Position numbers and translations under genes: made by a program. A stretch of 64,000 bases of DNA from Muribaculaceae bacterium (GTDB lineage Bacteria; Bacteroidota; Bacteroidia; Bacteroidales; Muribaculaceae): the NCBI GenBank assembly GCA_022510505.1, contig JAFLTL010000004.1, positions 46,133 to 110,132 of the forward strand, read 5' to 3'. Below the pieces are notes generated by a model that saw only the letters and a program-made list of their open reading frames with translations, was not told the origin of the DNA and did no database searches. Positions 31,960 to 42,007 of the stretch are shown piece by piece. Each line of letters starts with the position of its first letter. Within the stretch, counting starts at the first letter, position 1.

Positions 31960-32014
31960 ACTATTTGTTTTGTGTTTTTGGAATTTGAACACAAAAATCA
32001 CAATAAATATTCAA

Positions 32015-32614
32015 TCATTTACAGAGGGCATGCTTTTGTGCGAGTCGTCTCATGTTATTTACAGCATAGTGCATTCTGCCGAGAGCAGTATTAATGCTCA
32101 TTCCCTTCATTTCCGCAATTTCTTTAAACGACAAATCCTGATAGAATCTAAGTTCAAGAATTTCGCGTTGATTTTCAGGTAGTGCGTTCATAAGTTTTAC
32201 GGCGTTCTGTCTAACCTGTTCTTCGATTAATATATCCTCGAGAGGTGGATCGGAAAGTTCAAGTCGGTTTAGAATGTCGATTTCGGCATTGTCGGTAGAG
32301 ACACTGGCTTCTTCAGAAGCTTGTTTTTTTCTGAAATGGTCCATTATAATATTGGCGGTGACTCTCATTAACCAACCTTGGAAGCGCCCCTCTTCGTTAT
32401 ATTTTCCATTACGAAGCAGTATAACGACTTTCATGAAAGTATCCTGGAACAGGTCGTTAGCAAGCTCCTCGTCTTTAACAGTATAAAGGATGTGGTTTAG
32501 AACTCGTTTGCTGTGTCGATCGACCAGTTTGTCGAAAGCGTTGTTGTCACCTTTGTGGATGTATTCTCTAACAAGTTCTGCGTCGGAAAGCGCACAATTT
32601 TTTATAGCGTTCAT
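32015..32614 (-). CDS. ECF RNA polymerase sigma factor
   Basis: A 199-residue sigma-70 family factor with region 2 (LVREYIHKGDNNAFDKLV, ELANDLFQDTFMKVV, GRFQGWLMRVTANIIMDHFR) and region 4 (LPENQREILELRFYQDLSFKEIAEM, then NTALGRMHYAVNNMRR, a helix-turn-helix). No anti-sigma gene is adjacent. The Bacteroidota often use such orphan or housekeeping-like ECF factors; the regulon cannot be read here. It is transcribed from a promoter about 150 bases upstream. Confidence 0.93.
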   Translation of the reverse strand: MNAIKNCALSDAELVREYIHKGDNNAFDKLVDRHSKRVLNHILYTVKDEELANDLFQDTFMKVVILLRNGKYNEEGRFQGWLMRVTANIIMDHFRKKQASEEASVSTDNAEIDILNRLELSDPPLEDILIEEQVRQNAVKLMNALPENQREILELRFYQDLSFKEIAEMKGMSINTALGRMHYAVNNMRRLAQKHALCK

Positions 32615-32764
32615 TTACTCCTCCAATTAATTGACCGTAATGACGACATACAATTAGAAACAGATGTCGACAATGGTGCTGTTAATTATTTAATTTTTTA
32701 GGAGTAAAATCGTTCTATAGGCAATACTGATTTTGTTGTTTTAATTTGCTTAAATTTTGCAATA

Positions 32765-32772
32765 CAAAGATA
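32765..32772 (-). promoter_or_regulatory. -7 promoter element for the ECF sigma gene
   Basis: Minus-strand TATCTTTG. It implies a leader of about 140 bases. The whole 32615-32909 gap is AT-rich and otherwise shows only the two divergent promoters; no gene was seen in it. Confidence 0.5.
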
Positions 32773-32856
32773 TAAAAATTTATTGTGTGGATAAAATTAA
32801 AACATGTTAAAGTGTAAGGATGGTTATTGAATGCTGAAATTTTGCCGGAATTAGTG

Positions 32857-32885
32857 TTGGAAATTTACAGAATTGATTATTTTTG
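32857..32885 (+). promoter_or_regulatory. Promoter for rubrerythrin
   Basis: -33 element GTTG (TTG at 32857-32859), 18-base spacer, -7 element TATTTTTG at 32878-32885, 24 bases before the rubrerythrin ATG. Confidence 0.6.
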
Positions 32886-32909
32886 TGAAAATTTCTAATA
32901 AAAAGATCA

Positions 32910-33485
32910 ATGAAAAGCGTAAAAGGAACCCAAACCGAGAAAAACCTTCTCACATCATTTGCCGGCGAGAGCCAAGCAAGAAGCCGCTACACTTTCTTTT
33001 CAAAAGTAGCAAAAAAGGAGGGTTATGTACAAATTTCCCAGATATTTCTGGAGACAGCGGAGAACGAGAAAGAACATGCAAAGCGTATGTTCAAATGGTT
33101 GGAGGGTGGCATGGTTGAAATTACAGCTGCCTATCCTGCAGGTGTAATAGGAACTACAGTGGAGAATCTGAAAGAGGCTGCTGCGGGTGAACATGAAGAA
33201 TGGTATGTAGACTATCCTAAATTTGCCGACACTGCCGATGCAGAAGGATTCCCTGAAATCGCAAAGATGTACAGAGCGATTTGCATAGCCGAGCAAGCTC
33301 ATGAGGAACGCTATAGAAAATTATTGGCCAATATCGAAAACGACAAGGTCTTTAAGAGAGATGTACCGGTTGTTTGGATGTGTACTAACTGCGGCTATGT
33401 AACAACAGCGTTGGAGGCTCCGGAAGTATGTCCGGCATGCAATCATCCTCAGGAATATTTTGAACTTCAGCCCCAGAATTATTAA
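32910..33485 (+). CDS. rbr: Rubrerythrin
   Basis: A 191-residue non-haem iron peroxidase that detoxifies H2O2 in anaerobes. The N-terminal four-helix di-iron domain has the ligands in NLLTSFAGESQARSRY, ETAENEKEHAKRMF and IAEQAHEERY; the C-terminal rubredoxin-like domain has MCTNCGYV and CPACNHPQEYF (CxxC pairs). It forms a single-gene unit between a good promoter and a terminator. Presence supports an anaerobic, aerotolerant life style. Confidence 0.97.
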   Translation: MKSVKGTQTEKNLLTSFAGESQARSRYTFFSKVAKKEGYVQISQIFLETAENEKEHAKRMFKWLEGGMVEITAAYPAGVIGTTVENLKEAAAGEHEEWYVDYPKFADTADAEGFPEIAKMYRAICIAEQAHEERYRKLLANIENDKVFKRDVPVVWMCTNCGYVTTALEAPEVCPACNHPQEYFELQPQNY

Positions 33486-33504
33486 TTATATGAAATAGTA
33501 TAAA

Positions 33505-33545
33505 GAGATGGATGCTGCGATTCTAGCGGTGTCCATCTTTTTTTA
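33505..33545 (+). terminator. Intrinsic terminator after rubrerythrin
   Basis: AGATGGA (33506-33512) pairs with TCCATCT (33532-33538), and the stem is followed by a run of seven further T residues. Confidence 0.7.
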
Positions 33546-33596
33546 TGTTTCGAGTACAGAAGTAATATCGGACAGCTAAGGGTTATGAGAAGGTAA

Positions 33597-33628
33597 TTGG
33601 GGGAATTAACAGAATTGTAGTAACTTTG
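33597..33628 (+). promoter_or_regulatory. Promoter for carAB
   Basis: TTG at 33597-33599, a 21-base spacer, and TAACTTTG at 33621-33628. It overlaps the upstream extension of the carA frame (TTG at 33626), so carA must start at the ATG at 33653. Confidence 0.65.
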
Positions 33629-33652
33629 CGGTTGTCAAATGGAAAGAGTTTT

Positions 33653-34729
33653 ATGTCAGCAGAACAACGTGGTCGTTTAATTTTGGAAGACGGCACAGTC
33701 TTTGAAGGGAAGTCGTTTGGTTACGAAAGTCCGACGGCTGGCGAAGTAGTTTTCAACACAGCGATGACGGGCTATCCTGAGAGTTTGACCGATCCTTCCT
33801 ATGAAGGTCAAATTCTTGTGACGACCTATCCGATACTGGGTAACTACGGGGTTCCACCCCGGGGCGAGAAAGACTCGGTCAGTGAATTTTATGAAAGTGA
33901 CCATATACATGCCCGTGCAATAATTGCCCAAGACTATTCCAAAGAGCATAGCCACTGGCTAAGCAATCGGTCTCTTGGTGATTGGTTAAAAGAGGAACAT
34001 ATACCAGGCCTATATGGTATTGACACCCGTGCATTGACAAAACATCTTAGAGAAAAAGGGTCGATGCTTGGGAAGATTGTAATTGGTGATGCTTCGGATG
34101 ATTCCATTGATTTCTACGATCCAAATAAAGAAAATCTGGTTGGAAAGGTCAGCTGCAAGAATGTGGAGACTTTCGGTGATGGCGAAAAGACGGTCGTTCT
34201 GGTTGACTGTGGGGTAAAGCATAACATTATCAGATGTTTGACACGAAGAGGAGTGAAAGTCATCATGGTTCCGTGGGATTATGATTTCACAACCATAGAT
34301 TATGACGGTTTATTCATTTCGAATGGTCCCGGCAACCCGGATTTTGCTGAGAAGACGGTGGAGAATTTGAAGAAAGCGATAGATAAAGGGAAGCCTATCT
34401 GTGGAATTTGCATGGGAAATCAGTTGTTGTCGAAGGCTGCCGGTGCGAAGACCTATAAGTTAAAATACGGCCACAGGAGTCATAATCAACCGGTAAGAAA
34501 GGTGGATAGCGACATTTGCTTCGTGACGTCTCAGAATCATGGTTTTGCTGTTGACTCTTCGACCTTACCAGAAGATTGGGAGCCCTTGTTCATAAATATG
34601 AATGATGGTACCAACGAGGGAATCAGGCATAAGACAAAACCTTTTTTCTCAGCCCAATTTCATCCTGAGGCAAGCAGTGGTCCAAAAGATACAGAATTCT
34701 TGTTTGACGATTTTATATCACTTCTATGA
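33653..34729 (+). CDS. carA: Carbamoyl-phosphate synthase small subunit
   Basis: The glutamine amidotransferase subunit delivers ammonia to CarB for carbamoyl phosphate (pyrimidines, arginine). The 358 residues comprise the N-terminal CPSase domain (RGRLILEDGTVFEGKSFGYE) and the class I GATase with nucleophile Cys in ICGICMGNQLLSKAAG and the His/Glu pair in SAQFHPEASSGPKDTEF. Start chosen from promoter position. It overlaps carB by 4 bases (ATGA). Confidence 0.96.
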   Translation: MSAEQRGRLILEDGTVFEGKSFGYESPTAGEVVFNTAMTGYPESLTDPSYEGQILVTTYPILGNYGVPPRGEKDSVSEFYESDHIHARAIIAQDYSKEHSHWLSNRSLGDWLKEEHIPGLYGIDTRALTKHLREKGSMLGKIVIGDASDDSIDFYDPNKENLVGKVSCKNVETFGDGEKTVVLVDCGVKHNIIRCLTRRGVKVIMVPWDYDFTTIDYDGLFISNGPGNPDFAEKTVENLKKAIDKGKPICGICMGNQLLSKAAGAKTYKLKYGHRSHNQPVRKVDSDICFVTSQNHGFAVDSSTLPEDWEPLFINMNDGTNEGIRHKTKPFFSAQFHPEASSGPKDTEFLFDDFISLL

Positions 34730-37700
34730 CAGAGGTAAAAATAAAGAAAGTATTGCTCCTTGGGAGCGGAGCATTGAAAATCGGTGAGGCCGGGGAGTTT
34801 GATTATTCGGGTTCCCAGGCCTTGAAAGCGATGAAAGAGGAGGGAATCGAGACGGTATTGATTAATCCGAACATTGCAACAGTTCAAACTTCGGATGGAT
34901 TTGCCGACAAGATTTATTTTCTTCCTGTGACACCATATTTTGTGGAAAAAGTTATCGAGAAAGAACGCCCGCAGGGTATTTTGCTTGCATTTGGTGGTCA
35001 AACGGCGCTGAATTGCGGTGTAGAATTATACCAGAGTGGTGTTTTGGAAAAGTATGGCGTTCAGGTTCTAGGAACCCCTGTTCAGGCTATAATGGACACC
35101 GAAGACCGCGAACTGTTTGTGAAAAAGCTGGATGAGATTGATGTAAAGACAATCAAGAGCGAGGCTGTTGAGAGTGTTGATGCGGCTTTGGATGCGGCTT
35201 CTGCTTTAGGCTATCCTGTGATTGTCAGAGCTGCTTATGCTTTAGGTGGATTAGGAAGCGGATTCTGTGACAACGAAGAAGAGCTTCGGATATTGGTTGA
35301 GAAAGCTTTGTCATTTTCTCCTCAAGTTTTGGTTGAGAAATCGCTTAAAGGTTGGAAAGAGGTAGAATATGAAGTAGTCAGAGACCGTTACGACAATTGT
35401 ATAACGGTTTGTAACATGGAGAATCTTGACCCTCTCGGAATACACACCGGTGAGAGCATTGTGGTAGCCCCCTCTCAGACACTTTCAAACGAGGATTATC
35501 ATTATCTGAGAAAATTAGCGATAAAGATTATCCGCCACATTGGAATAGTGGGAGAATGCAATGTTCAATATGCGTTTGATCCCCAATCAATGGATTACCG
35601 AGTGATAGAGGTCAATGCTCGATTGAGTCGTTCTTCTGCGTTAGCCTCTAAGGCGACCGGTTATCCATTGGCTTTTGTCGCAGCCAAATTGGGTTTGGGA
35701 TATGGTCTTTTTGATCTTAGAAATTCCGTTACAAAAGAGACTTCAGCCTTTTTCGAACCGGCTTTGGACTACATAGTGGTAAAGATCCCGAGATGGGATC
35801 TTGGAAAATTCCACGGAGTCAGGCGCGAGATTGGTTCATCTATGAAATCGGTCGGTGAAGTTATGGCGATAGGCCGCACCTTTGAAGAAGCTATCCAGAA
35901 AGGGTTAAGGATGATAGGTCAAGGGATGCATGGATTTGTCGGAAATCATGAGCTGAAGGTCGGTGATGTTGAAAAAGCACTGAGAGAACCAACTGACAAG
36001 AGAATCTTTGTAATAGCCCAGGCTATGCAACAAGGGTTAAGCGTAGAAAAAATCCACGAATTGACCAAGATTGACCGGTGGTTCCTCCACAAACTTCATC
36101 ATATAATTGATACCGAGAATGAACTTGATCAAACCGAGGGAATCAAGAATCTTGACTTGTCGTTATTGCGAAAAGCAAAAGAAGAAGGATTCAGCGATTT
36201 CCAGATTGCAAAATTAGTAGAGAAAGATTTTAACGGTAAAGTCGAAGAGAAGATAGGTGAGGTCAGACAACTTCGTAAGTCAAATGGTATTCTGCCTGTA
36301 GTTAAGCAGATAGATACTTTAGGGGGCGAATTTCCGGCCCAAACAAACTATTTGTATTTGACCTATAACGGAAGTGAAAACGATATTAAATATCTTCATG
36401 ATGGTCGTTCCGTAGTAGTTTTAGGTTCAGGCGCCTACCGTATAGGCAGTTCTGTTGAATTTGACTGGTGTTCTGTCAACGCGTTGATGACAGTTAAAAA
36501 AGAGGGCTGGCGTTCGGTGATGATCAATTATAATCCTGAAACTGTGTCGACCGACTATGACATGTGTGACCGGTTGTATTTCGACGAATTGACCTATGAA
36601 CGCGTAATGGATATTCTTGAACTGGAAAATCCCCATGGTGTGATTTTATCAGTTGGAGGTCAGATTCCAAACAACCTGGCAACACGTCTTGACAAAGCTG
36701 GGGTAAACATTCTGGGGACGAGCGCAAAGAGTATAGACAACGCTGAAGATCGTCACAAATTCTCGGCTATGTTGGACGAGCATGGAATCGATCAACCACG
36801 CTGGCGTGAGTTGACCAGTTTGGATGATATAAACAAATTCATAGAGGAGGTTGGTTTCCCCGTATTGGTGAGACCGAGCTATGTGCTGTCAGGTGCGGCG
36901 ATGAATGTTTGCTCGAACCATGAAGAGCTGGAAAGATTCCTGAAGTTAGCAGCAAACGTATCGAAGCAACATCCGGTTGTTGTAACCGAATTCATCCAAC
37001 ATGCAAAGGAGATAGAGATGGACGCTGTAGCTGACAAGGGTGAGATTATAGCCTATGCGATATCGGAACACATAGAGTTCGCCGGTGTTCATTCTGGAGA
37101 CGCTACAATCCAGTTCCCACCTCAGAAACTATATGTCGAGACGATGAGGAGGATCAAGAAAGTTTCGTCGCAGATAGCTAAAGCTCTGAACATCTCCGGC
37201 CCATTCAACATTCAATATCTAGCAAAGAACAATGACATAAAAGTCATAGAATGCAACCTTAGAGCGTCACGAAGTTTTCCTTTTGTGTCGAAGGTTTTGA
37301 AGATCAATTTTATAGATATTGCTACCAAGATTATGCTGGGTCTACCGGCCGAACGTCCTCATAAGAATGCGTTTGATTTGGATTATGTTGGAATAAAAGC
37401 ATCTCAGTTTAGTTTTTCAAGGCTTCAAGGAGCTGATCCGGTTCTTGGTGTAGACATGTCATCGACGGGTGAAGTCGGGTGCATAGGAGTTGACACCGAT
37501 GAGGCTATATTGAAATCGATGTTGTCGGTAGGTTACAGGATACCGAAGCATGCAGTATTATTGTCGACCGGCTCTCCGAAGCAGAAGATTGACATGTTGG
37601 ATGCGGCTCATAAACTGTTTAACAAAGGTTATAAGATATATGCCACGGGTGGCACCCATCAATTCCTGACCGAAAACGGGATTGGAGCTACGAAAGTCTA

Positions 37701-37950
37701 TTGGCCGAGTCAGAAAGAGATGGAACCTCAGGCATTAGACCTTTTGCATGACAAAGAGATAGACCTGGTTGTTAATATTCCGAAGAATTTGACTTCGACC
37801 GAACTGACTAACGGTTATAAGATCAGACGCGCGGCTATAGACTTGAACATTCCTCTTCTAACGAATGCACGTTTGGCATCGGCGTTTATCGAAGCTTTTA
37901 CAAGTTTGCCGGTTGACGAGATCGAGATAAAATCGTGGGATGAGTATTAA
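34726..37950 (+). CDS. carB: Carbamoyl-phosphate synthase large subunit
   Basis: A 1,074-residue enzyme with two tandem ATP-grasp halves. The first half starts VLLLGSGALKIGEAGEFDYS and the second VVVLGSGAYRIGSSVEFDW; the ATP-binding patterns EVIRAAYALGGLGSG-like (VRAAYALGGLGSG) and VRPSYVLSGAAMNV are both present, as are VIEVNARLSRSSALASK and VIECNLRASRSFPF. The C-terminal MGS-like allosteric domain contains HKLFNKGYKIYATGGTHQFL. Complete and normal length. Confidence 0.97.
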   Translation: MTEVKIKKVLLLGSGALKIGEAGEFDYSGSQALKAMKEEGIETVLINPNIATVQTSDGFADKIYFLPVTPYFVEKVIEKERPQGILLAFGGQTALNCGVELYQSGVLEKYGVQVLGTPVQAIMDTEDRELFVKKLDEIDVKTIKSEAVESVDAALDAASALGYPVIVRAAYALGGLGSGFCDNEEELRILVEKALSFSPQVLVEKSLKGWKEVEYEVVRDRYDNCITVCNMENLDPLGIHTGESIVVAPSQTLSNEDYHYLRKLAIKIIRHIGIVGECNVQYAFDPQSMDYRVIEVNARLSRSSALASKATGYPLAFVAAKLGLGYGLFDLRNSVTKETSAFFEPALDYIVVKIPRWDLGKFHGVRREIGSSMKSVGEVMAIGRTFEEAIQKGLRMIGQGMHGFVGNHELKVGDVEKALREPTDKRIFVIAQAMQQGLSVEKIHELTKIDRWFLHKLHHIIDTENELDQTEGIKNLDLSLLRKAKEEGFSDFQIAKLVEKDFNGKVEEKIGEVRQLRKSNGILPVVKQIDTLGGEFPAQTNYLYLTYNGSENDIKYLHDGRSVVVLGSGAYRIGSSVEFDWCSVNALMTVKKEGWRSVMINYNPETVSTDYDMCDRLYFDELTYERVMDILELENPHGVILSVGGQIPNNLATRLDKAGVNILGTSAKSIDNAEDRHKFSAMLDEHGIDQPRWRELTSLDDINKFIEEVGFPVLVRPSYVLSGAAMNVCSNHEELERFLKLAANVSKQHPVVVTEFIQHAKEIEMDAVADKGEIIAYAISEHIEFAGVHSGDATIQFPPQKLYVETMRRIKKVSSQIAKALNISGPFNIQYLAKNNDIKVIECNLRASRSFPFVSKVLKINFIDIATKIMLGLPAERPHKNAFDLDYVGIKASQFSFSRLQGADPVLGVDMSSTGEVGCIGVDTDEAILKSMLSVGYRIPKHAVLLSTGSPKQKIDMLDAAHKLFNKGYKIYATGGTHQFLTENGIGATKVYWPSQKEMEPQALDLLHDKEIDLVVNIPKNLTSTELTNGYKIRRAAIDLNIPLLTNARLASAFIEAFTSLPVDEIEIKSWDEY

Positions 37951-37964
37951 AGAGAGGAACAGAG

Positions 37965-38726
37965 ATGTTGATTTTAGTAACAAACGATGATGGGATATAT
38001 GCCCCGGGAATTCATCATCTGGCTTCTTGCATGCCGGAAAATGCTGACATCTACATAGTGGCTCCAGAGTCACCCCATTCGGGTCAATCGTCGGCCATCA
38101 CGGTAAAGAATCCTTTGAGAATAACCGAACACAAGGAATTTGAGAAAGGTCGAATCAAGGCTTTCTCAATCAACGGTACTCCTGTAGATTGTGTAAAACT
38201 TGCAATCCACACGATTCTTCCGGGGAACCCCGATTTATGTGTGGCCGGAATCAATCATGGCTCTAACGCAGGAAATTCCATTATATATTCGGGCACTTTG
38301 GGTGCGGCATTGGAAACAACGACACTTGGAGTCCAATCTATAGGGTTTTCATTACTTGACCATTCAATGGATGCTGATTTCAGTGAATGTTTGCCCTATG
38401 TGAAACAGATAACCGAGGATGTATTATCAAAAGGGTTACCACCACGTGTTTGCCTGAATGTGAATTTTCCGGCCAATTGCAAGATAAATGGTGTGAAGGT
38501 TGTGTCGGCGGCAAAGAGTCATTGGACCGACGAATACAAGGAATATGTTGATCCATCGGGTCATAAGTTCTACCTGTTGACAGGGGACTTGGTAAACGAG
38601 GAGCCTGAAAATCCGGGCACAGACTTATACTGGTTGGAACGTCAATACGGTTCAATAGTACCGGCAACTCCTGATCAGTCGGCCACATGGGAAATTCCAA
38701 CTATAAGAGATATAGTTGGGGAATAA
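37965..38726 (+). CDS. surE: 5'/3'-nucleotidase SurE
   Basis: A metal-dependent nucleoside monophosphate phosphatase of stationary phase survival. The 253-residue protein begins ILVTNDDGIYAPGI, with the metal-binding Asp pair, and has the conserved PESPHSGQSSAIT and GINHGSNAGNSIIYSGTLGA motifs. It follows carB after 14 bases and may be read from the carAB promoter. Confidence 0.95.
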   Translation: MLILVTNDDGIYAPGIHHLASCMPENADIYIVAPESPHSGQSSAITVKNPLRITEHKEFEKGRIKAFSINGTPVDCVKLAIHTILPGNPDLCVAGINHGSNAGNSIIYSGTLGAALETTTLGVQSIGFSLLDHSMDADFSECLPYVKQITEDVLSKGLPPRVCLNVNFPANCKINGVKVVSAAKSHWTDEYKEYVDPSGHKFYLLTGDLVNEEPENPGTDLYWLERQYGSIVPATPDQSATWEIPTIRDIVGE

Positions 38727-38745
38727 GAATTTAGTTTTATCTTTG
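38716..38745 (+). promoter_or_regulatory. Promoter for the lpxD operon
   Basis: TTG at 38716-38718 inside the end of surE, a 19-base spacer, and TATCTTTG at 38738-38745, about 45 bases before the lpxD ATG. Confidence 0.65.
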
Positions 38746-38789
38746 CGGAAATGATTATATTGGCCCAAAGAATATAGTAACAGTAAGTC

Positions 38790-39809
38790 ATGACGGTAAG
38801 AGCCAGAGACATAGCCGCGATGATGGGCGGTGAGATAGAGGGAAATCCCGATGTTGAGGTACGTGAGATAGCCAAAATTGAAGAGGGGCGGGAGGGTTCC
38901 ATAACCTTTCTGTCAAATTTGAAGTATACGCCCTATGTTTACACGACTAAAGCGAGTGTGATTCTGGTTCCAAAAGATTTTGTTGCAGAGAATCCGGTAG
39001 CCGGGACTCTTATCAGAGTAGAGGACCCGTATGGAAAGATTGCAATGTTACTTGACGAGGTAAACAAGATGCACTCTATCAAAAAGTCGGGCATTGAAGA
39101 CCCATGTCACATTGGTCAGGGAAGTGTGATTGGCCAGGAAGGTTACATTGGTGCGTTTGCCTATATCGGTGACAACGTGAAACTTGGTGACGGAGTGAAA
39201 ATATATCCTCAGGTATATGTTGGTGACAATGTGGAGATTGGTGATGAATCGATTTTATATCCGGGTTGTCGGGTCTATCATGGTTGTAAGATAGGCAAAA
39301 GATGTATAATTCACTCGGGTGCTGTTATAGGAGCCGATGGTTTCGGTTTTGCACCTGTTGACGGTCATTATAAGAAGATTCCTCAGACAGGAATTGTTGA
39401 GTTAGGAGATGATGTGGAGATTGGTGCCAACACCACCGTGGATCGTGCGACAATGGGTAAGACGAAAGTTGGAAACGGTGTGAAGCTGGACAACTTGATA
39501 ATGGTGGCCCATAATGTAGAAATAGGTGAAGATACTGTGATGGCTGCTCAATCGGGAATCGCCGGCTCTACGAAGGTTGGCAATTCATGCCGATTGGGAG
39601 GTCAGGTTGGTTTGGCCGGTCACATCAAAATCGGAGATAATGTAGAGATAGGAGCCCAATCGGGAATTCAGCGCAACATAAAATCGGGGAGCCGCGTGAT
39701 TGGTTCTCCTGCCGTAGAGATAGGGGATTTTGCCCGTCAGGTAGTGTACATCAAGAATTTGGAACGGCTGAACAACCGAGTAGAGGCATTAGAGAAGAAA
39801 ACGATATGA
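38790..39809 (+). CDS. lpxD: UDP-3-O-acylglucosamine N-acyltransferase LpxD
   Basis: Adds the N-linked hydroxyacyl chain in lipid A synthesis. 339 residues: an N-terminal substrate-binding domain ([20 protein letters not shown]), a long left-handed beta-helix of hexapeptide repeats (IGEYxxI pattern: [28 protein letters not shown]) with the active-site His region [21 protein letters not shown], and a C-terminal helix. It overlaps the next gene by 4 bases. Confidence 0.96.
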   Translation: MTVRARDIAAMMGGEIEGNPDVEVREIAKIEEGREGSITFLSNLKYTPYVYTTKASVILVPKDFVAENPVAGTLIRVEDPYGKIAMLLDEVNKMHSIKKSGIEDPCHIGQGSVIGQEGYIGAFAYIGDNVKLGDGVKIYPQVYVGDNVEIGDESILYPGCRVYHGCKIGKRCIIHSGAVIGADGFGFAPVDGHYKKIPQTGIVELGDDVEIGANTTVDRATMGKTKVGNGVKLDNLIMVAHNVEIGEDTVMAAQSGIAGSTKVGNSCRLGGQVGLAGHIKIGDNVEIGAQSGIQRNIKSGSRVIGSPAVEIGDFARQVVYIKNLERLNNRVEALEKKTI

Positions 39810-41188
39810 AGCAAATAACATTAAAATCGCCGTTTACAGTACACGGCAAGGGTCTTCACACAGGTTTAACAATAGAAGCGACCTTTTGTCCAGCTCCGAC
39901 AGGACATGGATATAAGATTCAAAGAGTAGATCTGGAAGGTGAGCCGATAATCGAAGCCTTAGCCGAGAATGTTGTTAACACGACAAGAGGTACAGTATTA
40001 GAGAAAGGTGATGTCAAAGTTTCTACAGCTGAGCATGCATTGTCGGCATTATATGCAGCTGGAATAGACAACTGTTTGATAAAGGTAAATGCTCCTGAGT
40101 TGCCGATATTAGACGGAAGCGCTTTAGAATATTGTAAGAAGATTGGTGAGGTTGGTTTAGAAGAACAGGAGGATGACAAGATATTCTATGTTATCAAACG
40201 CAAGACCGAATTGAAGGATGAATCAACGGGGTCCTCAATCATAGCGCTCCCCGATGATGGTTTCTCGGTAGAGTCAATGATTTCGTTTGATTCTCCTGTC
40301 TTATCGAATCAATTTGCAGTTCTGGAGAAGCTTGAAGATTTTGAGAAGGAAGTCGCCGGTTGTCGCACTTTCGTGTTCATCAGAGAGATAGAACCTTTGT
40401 TAGAGCAGAATTTAATCAAAGGTGGTGATTTAGACAACGCGATAGTCATCTATGACAAGAAGATGTCGCAGGAGCAGTTGAATCATGTAGCCGATTTGAC
40501 CCATGCCGATCACAGAGAAGTTGCTGAGTTCGGTTATATTAATGACAAGCCTCTTCAGTTTGAGAATGAGCCGGCACGTCACAAGATAATGGACATAATA
40601 GGAGATCTGGCCCTTATTGGTCGTCCATTGAAAGGAAGAATTATAGCTCTGAAACCCGGTCATGGAATTAACACAGCCTTTGCAAAAAAGATACGTCAGG
40701 AGATTAAGCGTCAAGAAGTTCAAGCTCCGAGTTATAATCCCTCTGATGCGCCTTTGATGGACGTAAATAGAATCAGAGAGCTACTTCCCCACCGATATCC
40801 CTTCCTCCTGGTAGACAAAGTGACTGAGAAGGGTGAGAAATACATTGTCGGTGTTAAGAATGTTACCGGTAATGAGCCGTTCTTTACGGGTCATTTCCCT
40901 CAGGAACCGGTGATGCCGGGGGTATTGTTGGTAGAGGCAATGGCTCAAACTGGCGGTTTATTGGTGTTAAGCACAGTAGATGATCCTGAGCGCTATTCAA
41001 CCTATTTCATGAAGATTGACAACGTTAAATTCAGGCAGAAAGTTGTTCCGGGTGACACCTTACTGTTCCATGTGTCATTCATGACACCATTACGAAGAGG
41101 GTGTGCCATGATGAAGGGAATAGCTTTTGTTGGCGACAAGGTTGTTTGTGAATGTGAGTTCATGGCTCAGATTATCAAAAACAAATAA
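39806..41188 (+). CDS. lpxC/fabZ: Bifunctional LpxC deacetylase / FabZ dehydratase fusion
   Basis: 460 residues. The N-terminal about 300 are LpxC, the zinc deacetylase that commits to lipid A synthesis: [30 protein letters not shown] (zinc His) and [21 protein letters not shown] (zinc His and Asp). The C-terminal about 145 are FabZ, 3-hydroxyacyl-ACP dehydratase: [16 protein letters not shown] (catalytic His), [20 protein letters not shown] (catalytic Glu). The fusion is characteristic of Bacteroidota and links lipid A to the hydroxyacyl-ACP branch point. Confidence 0.97.
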   Translation: MKQITLKSPFTVHGKGLHTGLTIEATFCPAPTGHGYKIQRVDLEGEPIIEALAENVVNTTRGTVLEKGDVKVSTAEHALSALYAAGIDNCLIKVNAPELPILDGSALEYCKKIGEVGLEEQEDDKIFYVIKRKTELKDESTGSSIIALPDDGFSVESMISFDSPVLSNQFAVLEKLEDFEKEVAGCRTFVFIREIEPLLEQNLIKGGDLDNAIVIYDKKMSQEQLNHVADLTHADHREVAEFGYINDKPLQFENEPARHKIMDIIGDLALIGRPLKGRIIALKPGHGINTAFAKKIRQEIKRQEVQAPSYNPSDAPLMDVNRIRELLPHRYPFLLVDKVTEKGEKYIVGVKNVTGNEPFFTGHFPQEPVMPGVLLVEAMAQTGGLLVLSTVDDPERYSTYFMKIDNVKFRQKVVPGDTLLFHVSFMTPLRRGCAMMKGIAFVGDKVVCECEFMAQIIKNK

Positions 41189-41197
41189 CAGGCTGAG

Positions 41198-41974
41198 ATG
41201 AAACAACCTTTAGCTTACATACATCCCGAGGCAAAGATCGCCTCAAATGTCACTATCGATCCTTTTGCCACGATTGACCGTAATGTAGAGATTGGCGAGG
41301 GTACCCATATAGGGAGCAATGTGACAATCATGGAGGGTGCACGCATTGGAAAGAACTGCAGAATCTTTCCGGGCGCGGTAATCTCGGCAATTCCTCAGGA
41401 CCTGAAATTCAGAGGAGAGAATACCCTTGCGATAATAGGTGATAACACGACAATCAGGGAGTGTGCGACAGTTAACCGAGGCACTGCTTCAAAAGGAAAG
41501 ACGACAGTAGGTAACAATTGTTTGATAATGGCGTATGTTCATGTCGCTCATGACTGTAAGGTTGGCGATAACGTCATAATAGCTAACGCATCGCAACTTG
41601 CCGGTGAGGTAGAAGTGGACAATTTCGCTATCATAGGAGGTGGTACACTTATTCACCAATTCTCTCATCTTGGTTCCCACGTTATGATTCAGGGTGGTGC
41701 ATTGATAAACAAAGATATACCACCGTTTGTAAAGGCTGCCCGCGACCCTATCGCTTATACTGGAATCAATTCGATTGGATTGCGTCGACGCGGATTCACA
41801 AACGAGCAAATCAGAGAGATTCAGGAGATTTATCGTGTGCTATATATGTCCCAGCTGAATGTGTCGGATGCCTTGGAACGCATTGAGGCCGAACTGCCGG
41901 CGACAAAGGAGAGGGACGAAATAATAGAATTCATAAGGAATTCGAAGCGAGGAATTCTGAGAGGTTATGTATAA
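41198..41974 (+). CDS. lpxA: UDP-N-acetylglucosamine acyltransferase LpxA
   Basis: First acyl transfer in lipid A synthesis. 258 residues with hexapeptide-repeat beta-helix (YIHPEAKIASNVTIDPFATI), the catalytic His in MAYVHVAHDCKVGDNVIIAN, and the C-terminal helical domain (NSIGLRRRGFTNEQIREIQEIYR). Nine bases after lpxC/fabZ. Confidence 0.96.
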   Translation: MKQPLAYIHPEAKIASNVTIDPFATIDRNVEIGEGTHIGSNVTIMEGARIGKNCRIFPGAVISAIPQDLKFRGENTLAIIGDNTTIRECATVNRGTASKGKTTVGNNCLIMAYVHVAHDCKVGDNVIIANASQLAGEVEVDNFAIIGGGTLIHQFSHLGSHVMIQGGALINKDIPPFVKAARDPIAYTGINSIGLRRRGFTNEQIREIQEIYRVLYMSQLNVSDALERIEAELPATKERDEIIEFIRNSKRGILRGYV

Positions 41975-42007
41975 ATTTCGTTAGAAAAGAAAAAGACATA
42001 TATAAAA

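Noticed and set aside
32015..32614. ECF sigma factor as target of the STAS/RsbW circuit
   Set aside because: It is 6 kb away in a separate unit on the other strand, and ECF factors are not known targets of RsbW-type kinases.
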